This document shows, piece after piece, positions 1 through 10,521 of a stretch of DNA of 64,000 nucleotides. Location: NCBI GenBank assembly GCA_963678705.1, contig OY783214.1, positions 310,001-374,000 on the forward strand. Reading direction: 5' to 3'. The notes beneath the pieces were generated by a model. That model did no database searches, was not told the DNA's origin, and saw only the letters and a program-made list of their open reading frames with translations. This stretch comes from Panorpa germanica. Lineage: Eukaryota > Arthropoda > Insecta > Mecoptera > Panorpidae. Numbering within the stretch: the stretch's first letter is position 1; every line of letters begins with the position of its first letter. The position numbers were made by a program, and so were the translations under genes.

Positions 1-111
1 AAATAAAATTACCCCCCCCTCTACCCTTTTTGAAAACTGGTTTAGCGGGTAGATTCGTAAGTACTTCGGATTGTTTTTTTGCAAGTCTCTGTAAGGGTTG
101 GTTTTTGTTTA
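1..111 (+). repeat. Direct repeat, left copy
   Basis: This 111-base segment begins with AAATAAAATTACCC and ends in a TTTTTGTTTA stretch. It is the same as 2560-2669 apart from scattered substitutions and C-run length. It may continue to the left of the window. Confidence 0.8.
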
Positions 112-799
112 GTTTGAATCTACACTTTGTACGGAGTTGACACATTAGCAACTATATTTTGAATATTTTGTTACGATAAAGACGTTTATTAATTTTGTTA
201 TTTTGTGAAATATATGTAATTGTTATATAACAATTATTGTTTAAAGTTATTTTCAATAAAAGTTATTAATAAAAAAGGAATAAGGTCAGTAAGTCAATAA
301 TTATATTTGTTTTTAATACTATTTTTAATTTTTATGAAATGTATTATTATACTCTAACGAAATTGGTCAAAAAAATGCTTTAGACGCTATATTAAGTAGA
401 ATAAATCCGTGATTCTGTAATACATTGAATTCATTTGCATTTGTGTCCATTTCTCTTTAGTATTACATTTTTAAAAATGCAACATTCTGATGAAAAAAAT
501 GATATATTCTGTGTTTACAAATATTTCACGTGTCAATTGTTGTCCGCATGTGTTGGTATATGGAATTTAAACCGCGAGGAAAAAAACAGTGGGATCTATG
601 TCTTATTTTCGAGTCGAGCAAAATACCTCGTTTGCTTTAACTGTGGTTACTCATTTTTTAACATAAACTTCAGTTATGTCATAACTAAAGTTTAGTAGAG
701 AATAGATAAAACTGCACGTGAAAAAACAATCTAATGAAATCTTCGATTCGTTCTGTTACAAATATTTCCATGTACTTGGTCTTTCAAATTTGGTTGAAT

Positions 800-1490
800 T
801 TAAGGGGGAACGGTGGTCTAGAGCTCGAAAATTTAAGGTATTTTGACGATTGTTTTTTTATAATAAAAATATTGAAAAACGATATTTTAACTATTTAGGC
901 TTATTATTACACTTATTCTACATACAAACAAGTCTTTTTGAAATTAATAATATTGTTAAATATGTTAAAAATGGCGCTGAAGTAGACCCTGTCAAAAAGT
1001 TAGACCTAGATAGTGTTGCCGATTTTGGCTCTTCTATTTATCTGATAAATAAAAACCAAGAAAATTATTAATTAGTATGATTTAGTAACAGTTATGGTCG
1101 GATCTAAAGAAAAAAAATGGAAAATTGACAAAATGGCGCGTTTTTTAAATTAAAATTCTTAAAACTGGTTTTTTTACCACTCATTTAATGCAAAGATACG
1201 AAATTATTCAAATAAAAGAGTGATTCTAGTTCCAACGATATAGCTATTTATGTTGTGAATAACATATTAAAATTTCACACGATTCGGTTGAATAGTTTTT
1301 CTTTCTACAACACCATGCCGATAAAAGTAGTTTTGAAATAAATGAGATTAAAGTTATAAGTATGTTATGACTAGCATACATGGCTATTGATATAAAAATT
1401 TAACAGTATATTCTTAAAAGACTTTACTTCGAAATATCAAAAAAACAAACAGGAATTTTTTGAAAATTCTAGACCACCGTTTCCCCTTAA
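800..1490. repeat. 23-bp inverted repeat with a 645-bp spacer
   Basis: The arms are 800-822 and 1468-1490. They are reverse complements with one mismatch over 23 bases and share the core GGTGGTCTAGA. Similarity stops at both ends of the arms. The spacer has no recognised gene. Confidence 0.6.
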
Positions 1491-1781
1491 GAAACATACG
1501 AGCATATTTTAGTACCCAGAATACATTCCCAAAATTTTTATAGCTATATACATTTAGAAAAGGTATTTTCAAAATTTTATTATCTGTAACTGTCGACTGC
1601 CATATCCCTAAAGTCAAGGACATTTCAAATATTTTACTTTCGCAATGTAAACAAATATTAAATACAGGTAGAAAAAATTTGTTATTAGAAATTTTTGAGT
1701 TGAAGATAATTTTAAAATTTTATGAAAATATGCTGATAACATATATAACTTTCTTAATTAACAAAGACGTATATATGTATC

Positions 1782-2260
1782 TACAGGGTGTCCTAAAATT
1801 CAACGATAAGCCGGAACCAGAAGGTGGTCCTGCTCATGACTACACAAGAAAAAAAGGAAAAATAATTTTATCTCATTTTGTTTAGGAATTAGAAAAAAAA
1901 AAAATTTTTTTTTTTGTAAATTTAAACACCTTAATATGTTTTTAACTACCATGACCACAATTTTTCAAATATTTCTGAATTTTTTTTTGTATCGGCAACC
2001 TAAATAGCACTGCTATCCATCACAACCATTAAAACTCCCAGAATGCTAGTCATTGAAATTGATTTTAAATCATTGATTCTCATCAAGTTAAGAATTGTTT
2101 ATATATATGCTACAATATGACCATTTTTTAATTTTTAAAGTTTTTTAAATTTACGAAAGTGCAGCTATGTAAGATTTGAATTTCTGATTTATTGTTTAAT
2201 GGGTTTGGGATCAAAAATCAAGTATGTGGGATAAATAGTAATCGATTGTATTTACCTCAG
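1782..2260. other. Possible old transposon fragment
   Basis: Begins with TACAGGGTGTCC, a kind of terminal sequence often met in insect interspersed repeats. It continues into A-runs and T-runs without an open frame. The assignment is from general resemblance only; no terminal repeat or target duplication was found. Confidence 0.2.
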
Positions 2261-2559
2261 GCTTAATAATTTATTATTTAGAAAAATGAAAATGTTAAAT
2301 GTTTTGCTCGAGATAGCTATAAATAGTTTATTACGTTTGAGTGTGTTGTATGAAAAGTTTACAAATCAAAACAAAGTTAGACAAAAGTAACTATTGTTAA
2401 TATTGTATTGTAAGTATTGTAATTTATTCGTTATTTGACGTTATTTTTCAAAATTTGGGATTTTTTTTCAATTCGTAAATTAGTTACCCAGCCTACATAA
2501 AAAATTTCTACTTTCTAGCACAATTTTTAATCTCGGCAAAAACCGCTTCCGTGCCCCCA

Positions 2560-2669
2560 AAATAAAATTACCCTCCCTCTACTCTCTTTGAAAACTAATT
2601 TATCGGGTAGATTCATAAGTACTTCGGATTTTTTTTTTGCAAGTCTCTGTAATGGTTGGTTTTTGTTTA
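2560..2669 (+). repeat. Direct repeat, right copy, abutting the satellite
   Basis: Second copy of the segment at 1-111. It ends exactly where satellite sequence (CTTAAATACT) starts at about 2670, so it marks the junction between two repeat families. Confidence 0.8.
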
Positions 2670-3361
2670 ACTTAAATACTTTTCGTTAGAAGAAGTATTT
2701 ATATAATATATTTAATTTTTTTCCGTAATTAATTTCTCACTTCTAATCACTTTTTTCACCTAAAGTAGCAGGAGCTGATCACACACACACAGTAGATAGG
2801 TACCACTTGTATTGCAAATACTAATTAACGTCTTTGTTAAACAATATGTAGTTCTTTCTTTTTCTGTTAATTCCCATCTGTCTTGCCAAAAGCAAGGATC
2901 ATCATCTTTGTTTTACTTGAAAATATAGCCATTTTGTGTAGCTTCAAGAAACTACACATTTTATCTATAAAAGCTAAAGGACGGCTTTCTAGTTGTTCTA
3001 TACTATTTGCACTGACAAGGATTACTTTATTATTCGATAAAACATACGTTTACACAACCTTTCGAGTGAGAAACACAGTCCTCACCATGTCAATCGAATA
3101 CCATGTTCCAGAGTTGAGGACAACCATTAAATAGTTGCCTCTTTTCATGGAACGGTAATCGGTTTGTAAAATAAATGTTAAACAATGAATATAGTTCTCC
3201 ATAGTGCAGTACACGTTCCTAGAGATTTTTGCCGGCCTAATTCTTCGAAGGGCACTTGGCCACCAGACATTATTAAAGGCACTCTGGAATTTCTATAAAT
3301 TCTATATAGTATTATAATATGCGACAAGTTATGTTTTTTTTTGCGTTATCTAGGTACAGTG

Positions 3362-3381
3362 TGATTGTTCATGAACAATCA
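3362..3381. repeat. Perfect 20-bp palindrome in satellite (example monomer)
   Basis: TGATTGTTCATGAACAATCA equals its own reverse complement. The same 20 bases occur in many monomers, for example at 40138-40157 and 62731-62750. D-type monomers have a T at the fifth-sixth base region (TGATTTTTC) and B-type monomers end AATTAG, which spoils the symmetry. Confidence 0.9.
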
Positions 3382-3853
3382 GTCACAATTTTCAAGAAAA
3401 CCATATATATTGTTTACTTATAACAATTAATACACTCTCTTTATTATTTGGAACTCGCTTTTATACGAGTATAAACTAATTGTTATGTATCAATATTATT
3501 TATAGTTAATGTTATTTGACTTACTTGATAGTGAGCAGCAACCTTTTGTTTTCCGTATATTTGTAGTGTTTATATGAGGTCTTCCTTACATAAGTCTACA
3601 GATTTCTTGGATTTCCTAACAAATTGATGTTTTAGCACTTACACTAACCTAATTATTATCAATTTCTTTGTCTATCGCACTTATTATTGTTTTATCTCAA
3701 AAACGACAAAGTTACAAGTTTGAGGTTATTTTTATAAGACCGCGTGTACGCGTCATATATATATTTAGTTATATTTTTCAACACTGGCTTCCAACTGTCA
3801 AACATTTTTAAAAACACTTATTTTAGATTAAATTAGCACAATATTAAAATAAA

Positions 3854-4255
3854 CTTAAATACTTTTTGTTAGAAGAAGTATTTATATAATATATTTAATT
3901 TTTTTCCGTAATTAATTTCTCACTTTTAATCACTTTTTTCACCTAAAGTAGCAGGAGCCGATCACACACACACAGTAGATAGGTACTACTTGTGTTGCAA
4001 ATCAAAATTATTGTCTTTGTTAACCAATATGTAGTTCTTCCTTTTTCTGTTAAGTCCCATCTGTCTTGCCAAAGGCAAGGACAAAACTACACATTTTATC
4101 TATAGAAGCTAAAGAACGGCTTTCTAGTTGTTCTATACTATTTGCACTGACAAGGATCACTTTATCATTCGACAAAACATACGTTTACACTTCCAACTGT
4201 CAAACATTTTTAAAAACACTTATTTTAGATTAAATTAGCACAATATTAAAATAAA
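3854..4255 (+). repeat. Truncated satellite monomer with two internal deletions
   Basis: Only about 402 bp. One deletion joins the CCAAAGGCAAGGA region to AAACTACACA near 4080. A second joins CATACGTTTACAC to TTCCAACTGTC near 4194, removing about 0.7 kb including the palindrome. Confidence 0.85.
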
Positions 4256-6442
4256 CTTAAATACTTTTTGTTAGAAGAAGTATTTATATAATATATTTAA
4301 TTTTTTTCCGTAATTAATTTCTCACTTTTAATCACTTTTTTCACCTAAAGTAGCAGGAGCCGATCACACACACACAGTAGATAGGTACTACTTGTGTTGC
4401 AAATCAAAATTACCGTTTTTGTTAACCAATATGTAGTTCTTCCTTTTTCTGTTAAGTCTTATCTGTATTGCTAAAGGCAAGGATCATCATCTTTGTTTTA
4501 CTTGAAAATATAGCTATTTTGTGTAGCTTTAAGAAACTACACATTTTATCTATAGAAGCTAAAGAACGGCTTTCTAGTTGTTCTATACTATTTGCACCGA
4601 CAAGGATCACTTTATCATTCGACAAAACATACGTTTACACAACCTTTTGAGTGAGAAACACAGTCCTCGTCGAATACCATGTTCCAGAGTTAAGGACAAT
4701 CATTAGATAGTTGCCTCTTTTCATAGAACGGTAATCGGTTTGTAAAATTAATGTTTAACAATGAATATAGTTCTCCATAGTGCAGTAGACGTTCCTAGAG
4801 ATTTTTGCCAGCCTAATTCTTCGAACGGCACTTGGCCACCAGACATTATTAAAGGCACCCTGGAATTTCTATAAATTCTATATAGTATTATAATATGCGA
4901 CAAGTTATGTTTTTTTTTTGCGTTATCTTGGTATAGTGTGATTGTTCATGAACAATCAGTCACAATTTGCAAGAAAACAATATATATTGTTAACTTATAA
5001 CAATTAACACACTCTCTTTATTATTTGAAACTCGCTTTTATAAGAGTATAAACTAATTGTTATGTATTAATATTATTTATAGTTAATGTTATTTGACTAA
5101 CTTGATAGTGAGCAGCAACCTTTTGTTTTCCGTATATTTGTAGTGTTTATATGAGGTCTTCCATATATAGGTCTACAGATTTCTTGAATTTCCTAACAAG
5201 TTGATGTTTAAGCACTTACACTAACCTAATTATTATCAATTTCTTTGTCTACCGCACTTATTATTGTTTTATCTCAAAAACGACAAAGTTACAGGTTTGA
5301 GGTTAATTTTATAAGACCGCGGGTACGAGTCATATATATATTTAGTTATATTTTTCAACACTGGCTTCCAACTGTCAAACATTTTTAAAAACACTTATTT
5401 TAGATTAAATTAGCACAATATTAAAAAAAACTTAAATACTTTTTGGTAGAAGAAGTATTTATATAATATATTTATTTTTTTTTCCGTAATTAATTTCTCA
5501 CTTTTAATCATTTTTTTCACCTAAAGTAGCAGGAGCCGATCACACACACACAGTAGATAGGTACTACTTGTGTTGCAAATCAAAATTACCGTCTTTGTTA
5601 ACCAATATGTAGTTCTTCCTTTTTCTGTTAAGTCCCATCTGTCTTGCCAAAGGCAAGGATCATCATCTTTGTTTTACTTAAAGATATAGCTATTTTGTGT
5701 AGCTTCAAGAAACTACACATTTTATCTATAGAAGCTAAAGAACGGCTTTCTAGTTGTTCTATACTATTTGCACCGACAAGGATCACTTTATCATTCGACA
5801 AAACATACGTTTACACAACCTTTCGAGTGAGAAACACAGTCCTCGTCGAATACCATGTTCCAGAGTTGAGGACAATCATTAGATAGTTGCCTCTTTTTAT
5901 GAAACGGTAATCGGTTTGTAAAATTAATGTTTAACAATGAATATAGTTCTCCATAGTGCAGTAGACATTCCTAGAGATTTTTGCCGGCCTAATTCTTCGA
6001 AGGGCACTTGGCCACCAGACATTATTAAATTCACCTTGGAATTTCTATAAATTCAATATAGTATTATAATATGCGACAAGTTATGTTTTTTTTTGCGTTA
6101 TCTTGGTATAGTGTGATTGTTCATGAACAATCAGTCACAATTTTTAAGAAAACTTTATATATTGTTTACTTATAACAATTAATACACTCTCTTTATTATT
6201 TTAAACTCGCATTTATACGAGTATACACTAATTGTTATGTATTAATATTATTTATAGTTAATGTTATTTGACTTACTTGATAGTGAGCAGCAACCTTTTG
6301 TTTTCCGTATATTTGTAGTGTTTATATGAGGTCTTCCTTATAAAGGTCTTCAGATTTCTTGAATTTCCTAACAAGTTGATGTTTTAGCACTTACACTAAC
6401 CTAATTATTATCAATTTCTTTGTCTATCGCACTTATTATTGT

Positions 6443-7372
6443 TGTAACAGTCCCATATAGATTCATTAATTATTGATTAATATTACTAACTATATAGGAA
6501 CCAGTGTAAGGTTTATATACAAAGTATTTTTAATAGTTTGAGTCGCCTAGCTGTCGGGAATATTATTTAGATTAAGTATTGTTTTATCGATAGAACCATG
6601 TTGCATATTATTAGTATTATATTTAAAACTGACGACGTAGTATTTACAATAACTTTTTAAAAGAAATATTAATTAACTTCCTATGTGCATAAGCACGTAC
6701 AGATTCAAATAATGTTTATATTAAAACCATATACAAAAGATCCAAAGAACTGATGACGGAATGTCATTTGATTTCAGAAGTGATGACGTAAAGTGTAAAT
6801 GAGGTCATATATTGAAACAAAGACTTTTAAGCTATATAAACCTAGATCAAGGGAGTAGAAGAGGTCAGTCCATTCAGATCAGCCCAGTCAGTACATTGAG
6901 ACCCAGTCGAAAGGTCTAATCAGACCCCGTCAAATAAGGGAGTAGCGCCCCTCAGGCGGTTGGTCCGGTTTAGTCAGTCGCTTTGATATAATAATGATAA
7001 AGTTACTAAGAATTGTATTAAGTAAGTTTTTGAATAATAAAGGAATTAAGTGTTAATGAATACATTGTTTTAATTATAAAGTACTTAGAGTTAACGGTCG
7101 CGTTGCGTTAAAATAAAGTGATTGTCTAAAGCAGAGAAAGCAGCCTGCAGAAAGCACAACAAGTAAGTGAAACCAAATATATTTATGTAATATGATTAGA
7201 AGTAGTACTTAAGTCCTGATAGATAAATAAGCCTCTACAATTAGCTTAGGTCATCCGACTCAAGGAGAACCAGATCTCCAAAAGGACCTTCGCATGAGAC
7301 GATTGTAGAATCGCTCATAAAATAAGTAACTACCACCATATATAGATAGTAGATATACGGGGTAGGGTTACA
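6443..7372 (+). repeat. 5' LTR of copy 1
   Basis: 930 bp, TGTAACAGTCCC to GGGTAGGGTTACA. It has a TATATAAA box at 6833-6840, a TCAGT initiator at 6865-6869 and AATAAA at 7036-7041 and 7112-7117. Three TGACGACG or TGATGACG motifs lie upstream of the TATA box. It carries a private two-base loss near 7315 compared with the other three LTRs. Confidence 0.9.
6631..6869 (+). promoter_or_regulatory. LTR promoter of copy 1
   Basis: TGACGACG at about 6630, TGATGACGG at 6751 and TGATGACGTAA at 6781 resemble CREB/ATF sites. They are followed by TATATAAA at 6833 and an arthropod-type TCAGT initiator at 6865, 32 bases downstream of the TATA start. Function is inferred. Confidence 0.5.
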
Positions 7373-7375
7373 TTT

Positions 7376-7393
7376 TGGTGTCAGAAGTGGGAT
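7376..7393 (+). other. Primer binding site, tRNA-Leu type (copy 1)
   Basis: TGGTGTCAGAAGTGGGAT begins three bases after the LTR. It is complementary to the 3' end of eukaryotic tRNA-Leu ending ATCCCACTTCTGACACCA, as recalled from known tRNA-Leu sequences. Confidence 0.75.
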
Positions 7394-8285
7394 CATTTAA
7401 AAGAAAAAGGGTATAGAAATTGTGAGGTATTTTAAAAGATAAATATTTAAAAATTGTGAAGTACATTAAAAGAGAGATACGTTAAAATACGAAAATACGT
7501 GAGATACGAAAACTGTGGGATATGTTAAAAGTGAGGTATTGAAATTTGTGGGGTCATTTAAAAAAGAGGTACATTAAAAGAGAGATACGTTAAAATACGA
7601 AAATACGTGAGAAAATTGTGGGGTGTGTTAAAAAAAGAGGTATCTTAAAAAGTGATATTACAATTGTGGGATGTGTTAAAAAAGGCAGAAATTTGATTAA
7701 TTGGAAAAAAAGGCATTAAGTGGAAAATTTAATTTGAGAAAATAAAGGGATAATCTTAGTAACTGGGAAAAAGAAATAAAAATAAGTTTTATTAATTGTG
7801 AAAAACGGAATAAATTGTAGTAACTGGGAAAAAGAAATATTGTAAAAAAAGAAATAAATTGTAGTAACTGGGAAAAAAGGATAAAATTGTATTAATTGGG
7901 AAAAAAGAAATATAGGTTATTAATTGCAACTAGCAACTGCATATTAATAATTAGAAAAGAAAAGATATAAGAATAATTGTGACGATACAGTACATTAAAG
8001 CTTGATGCTGGTTTCTGTGTCTTCGGGTTCGATTCCTGAATCAGTTTATATTCATGTGTAATATATAGGGGTTTGGGTAATTATCATCTTATATTGTTTA
8101 TGTACATATATGTAGTGAACGTATGCCTTATATATGTAATAGAAATAGTATGCCTATAGAAAAAGAATAATTGGAAATGGTAAAAAGTTTAAATAATTAA
8201 AAAATGGAATAATTTAACAAGGGTCTAATAAATTTGTACAAGGTTATTAAAGAAAGTTTATTTAAGAAAAAGAAAAGATTTTAAA
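7394..8285 (+). repeat. Purine-rich repetitive leader of copy 1
   Basis: About 0.9 kb between primer site and first frame. It is rich in A and G on this strand. A block containing GTACATTAAAAGAGAGATAC occurs at 7461 and again at 7569 (108-bp period), interspersed with TGTGGGATGTGTTAAAA units. From 7758 to 7900 AGTAACTGGGAAAAA recurs at least three times. A tRNA-like B box lies at 8026-8036. No gene is seen. Confidence 0.7.
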
Positions 8286-8548
8286 ATGTCAAATAGTACT
8301 GCAGTTATGGATTTAAATTTCGGAGAAAGATATCAGTGTTGTATAACATTTAAGAGAGTAATAAATGCGAGTGATGTATTAGGGTCAAATAGTAAAGGAT
8401 CGGTACAGTTGGTTATAGCTACAGAAATACGAGTATATACCGCACAGTCAACAAAGAGTATGAACAGTACGAGTATGTAAAAGGGACAGATTTTGACAAC
8501 GATGTTTATATAAAGACTTGGAACGTAAATAAAGTAATTAATGAGTAA
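8286..8548 (+). pseudogene. Leader frame, probable Gag N-terminal relic (copy 1)
   Basis: An ATG at 8286 opens a 64-codon frame ending at 8480. A second frame, one base back, overlaps it and stays open to a stop at 8548 with a YEQYEYVKG-like segment. The overlap of two meaningful-looking frames suggests a one-base loss in an originally continuous N-terminal part of Gag. No family is recognised in this piece; placement just before the Gag core is the reason for the call. Confidence 0.4.
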
Positions 8549-8637
8549 TGATTGAATTTAACATGATTATTATAAAAAGGGGAATATTTTGAAATGATTT
8601 TTGTAGAATGGTAATTAAATATAATAAGAAATAATAG

Positions 8638-9219
8638 ATTGATTTACGGATATTAAAAATAGATAATTTAATAGATAGATTTAAAAAGTTGGAAGAAGGT
8701 TTACAGTTCTTACGGGTATTTGAAGAAAAAGATAGTATTACGTTATTTTTGAATCAGTTAGAGGGAATATCATATGCTTTTAGTTGGAATAATAAAGAAA
8801 GGGTTTTTGCATTATCTGTAAAGTTGAACGCAAGGGTTCTAGAATTTCTACATATTGTTTTAACTCGATCAGAATTAAAAGATTATGAAAAAATTAAGAT
8901 AGAATTACTTAACAAATATAATTGTCGAAGACCTGCAGAGTTAATGAAATCAGAATTTGATTTTAATTCTTGTAAACAAAACCATGGAGAGTCTGTTTTT
9001 AAATTTTCAGAAAGAGTAGCAGAATTAGCTAGAAAAACAATTAATATCAGTTTTGAACAAAGTAAACTAGATTTACAATTAATGGAATTACAGCATAAAA
9101 TTTTAAACAGATTTATATTGGGCGTACGTAACAGCTATTCTAGATTTGTTGATTACGAAAACATTGGTCGAAGCCTTAACTTTAGCAGAATAAATAGACT
9201 TAAAAGAAAACCGAAGTAA
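8638..9219 (+). pseudogene. Gag core of Ty3/gypsy-type element (copy 1)
   Basis: Open from a stop at 8635 to 9219, without an ATG near its beginning. After a heptad-like start (about residues 1-25) it shows the retrotransposon Gag pattern: FLNQLEGI, then SWNNKERVFALSVKLN, LTRSELKDYEKIKIELLNKY, and a QNHGESVFKFSERVAELAR segment, as in the Retrotrans_gag family. Near 9160 the Gag-like continuation (LVEALTLAE) is found in the +1 frame, while this frame ends in a basic tail. Gag normally forms the RNA-packaging particle. No Cys-His zinc knuckle is visible. The missing ATG and frame changes make it a pseudogene, though the core is open. Confidence 0.65.
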
Positions 9220-10012
9220 TTTAACGTTAGATAACAGATATGTACAAGACAGCGTAAATTTTGAAAGATTTGATAATGTTGAAAACAAAGATATAAACTC
9301 TAAAAAGTTTAGTGTAGCATTAGACGAACTGAATGAAAGCTCAAAAGTAGTTAAAATTGATAAAGATGACGTAAATACATCGATAGAATTATACAGTGAC
9401 AGGACAGATTTAGTCCATAGAAAGGGCACGAAGGAATTAGTTACCGAAGAAAATAATTTACATGCAAATAATGATATTAAAGTAGAATTTAAACAAGATA
9501 GCATTGTTAACGGGTTAGTAGAAACATGTTGGGATAGTAATGGCTTAAATAAGGATAGAATAGAAGTAGATAAACTATGTGAGAATATACACGAAAGTAT
9601 AATTGATAAAGAGTTAGAAAAAATAGATTCTAGCTGCGATGATAAAGTTTTATTAAGTGAGGGCACTATAAACGAAATAATTATTGATGAAAAGAGAATT
9701 GCAAAAAATGTAAAAGATGTAAAGGAATCTGTAACAGACAGAATAGTTGCGAAGACTATTAGCTTAAGCCTAGAAGAAAACAAACATGTTGAGAGAGAAA
9801 ATATTGCTATTGTTTTAAGAAAAAGAGAGTATAATTTGCAGAGTAAATTGATTGATTTATTAATGATGAGTAATTTTAAAAGATTAATTTTAGGAATTTT
9901 CGAACTTATTAAGTTAAGCATTTATTTCATGATTTTAATTAAGACGATGTTCAAGGAAACATTAGTAGTAAGCGTTAAACAGATTAATTTGCCGTTAGAC
10001 ATTAGAGAATAA
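9194..10012 (+). pseudogene. 272-codon acidic open frame without early ATG (copy 1)
   Basis: Follows the Gag core in the +1 frame, after a TAA at 9191. It stays open for 272 codons with the first ATG only near codon 225. Composition is rich in Asp, Glu, Lys and Asn through about residue 220 (segments such as DNVENKDINSKKF and VKDVKESVTDR). A hydrophobic stretch follows (LILGIFELIKLSIYFMILI), which could be membrane-associated or amphipathic. No zinc knuckle, protease DTG or reverse transcriptase motif is present. It may be the Gag C-terminal region or a second, frameshift- or splice-expressed protein. The antisense frame at 9103-9921 is its shadow. Confidence 0.45.
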
Positions 10013-10449
10013 CAGAGTATTTTAACTAGAAAAATCGGATAAAGATGATTGTTAATTGAACTAAAGTTGCAAAAAAAAAGAACATTTAAATGTTAGAATA
10101 GATCATAAGTATCATTTTATAAAGTAACAATAAGAAATTTTGGAAATAGGAAGGATAATTTTAACAGTAAACGTATTTTAGGGTGTCAAGATAGTTTTGT
10201 TTAAAAGTTACACAGTTGAGCTATTAAAAAGATTTTTTTCTGAACATAAAGTATTGTAGCATTGTTGTTATAGACGTATGATTTTAAAAAGATTTGATAT
10301 GAGTGCTAGCTAGAAATTAAAGAGAATCGATTGTATTCGTGATTTGCTATGAATTATGTATTAACTATGAGATATTTGAATACTGAAATAATAATGATGA
10401 AAATAAAGTATATGGAACTATTGAGTTATCGCCGAAAATGGAAATCGGT

Positions 10450-10521
10450 ATGAACGGTTTATAGGAAACCCAGATGAACGGTTTATAGGAAACCCAGATG
10501 AACGGTTTAAAGGAAACCAGG
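10450..10521 (+). repeat. 24-bp tandem triplication (copy 1)
   Basis: Three units start at 10450, 10474 and 10498 (ATGAACGGTTTATAGGAAAC...). The period is a multiple of three. In one forward frame the units read ERFIGNPD in tandem without a stop until about 10533. Confidence 0.85.

Larger units (their letters stand above)
1..2669. repeat. AT-rich non-satellite repeat region at the left edge
   Basis: No convincing gene is seen. The stretch is AT-rich with long T and A runs. Bases 1-111 recur with few changes at 2560-2669, so the interval is either one 2.56 kb unit of another tandem repeat or an element bounded by direct repeats; the window edge prevents a decision. Short open frames at 435-695 and 850-1071 begin at TTG codons, show no family features and are not called as genes. 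A 23-bp inverted repeat lies at 800-822 and 1468-1490. A transposon-like patch starts near 1782. Confidence 0.5.
2670..6442 (+). repeat. 1.17-kb satellite array, block 1
   Basis: Tandem head-to-tail monomers counted from the motif CTTAAATACT, at 2671, 3854 (truncated), 4256 and 5431; the last is cut by element 1 at 6442 and resumes at 14066. Full monomers are about 1172-1182 bp. Each holds, in order: an AT-rich TTTATATAAT stretch, AAAGTAGCAGGAGCCGATC, a short (CA)n run, a minus-strand reverse transcriptase remnant, a 20-bp palindrome around TTCATGAA, and a CGCGTGTACGCG patch before TATATATATTTAG. The forward frames of about 80 codons start at TTG and are antisense to the reverse transcriptase remnant. 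Confidence 0.95.

Noticed and set aside
435-1071. Short forward frames at 435-695 and 850-1071
   Set aside because: TTG starts, AT-rich composition and no recognisable domain; lengths are compatible with chance.
3640-3660. Telomeric (TTAGG)n trace (CTAACCTAA in many monomers)
   Set aside because: Less than two units and no array; expected by chance in this composition.
5644-5886. Forward 80-codon frame repeated in most monomers (PKARIIIFVLL type)
   Set aside because: It begins at TTG, has no ATG and is antisense to the LINE reverse transcriptase remnant; its repetition only reflects the satellite.
8010-8047. tRNA gene
   Set aside because: Only the B box and T-arm are present; no acceptor stem, D arm or A box could be fitted.
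9103-9921. 272-codon minus-strand frame in element 1 (and at 23774-24592)
   Set aside because: It is rich in Ser, Leu and Phe and mirrors the acidic forward frame 9194-10012; the forward frame continues the Gag region on the coding strand.
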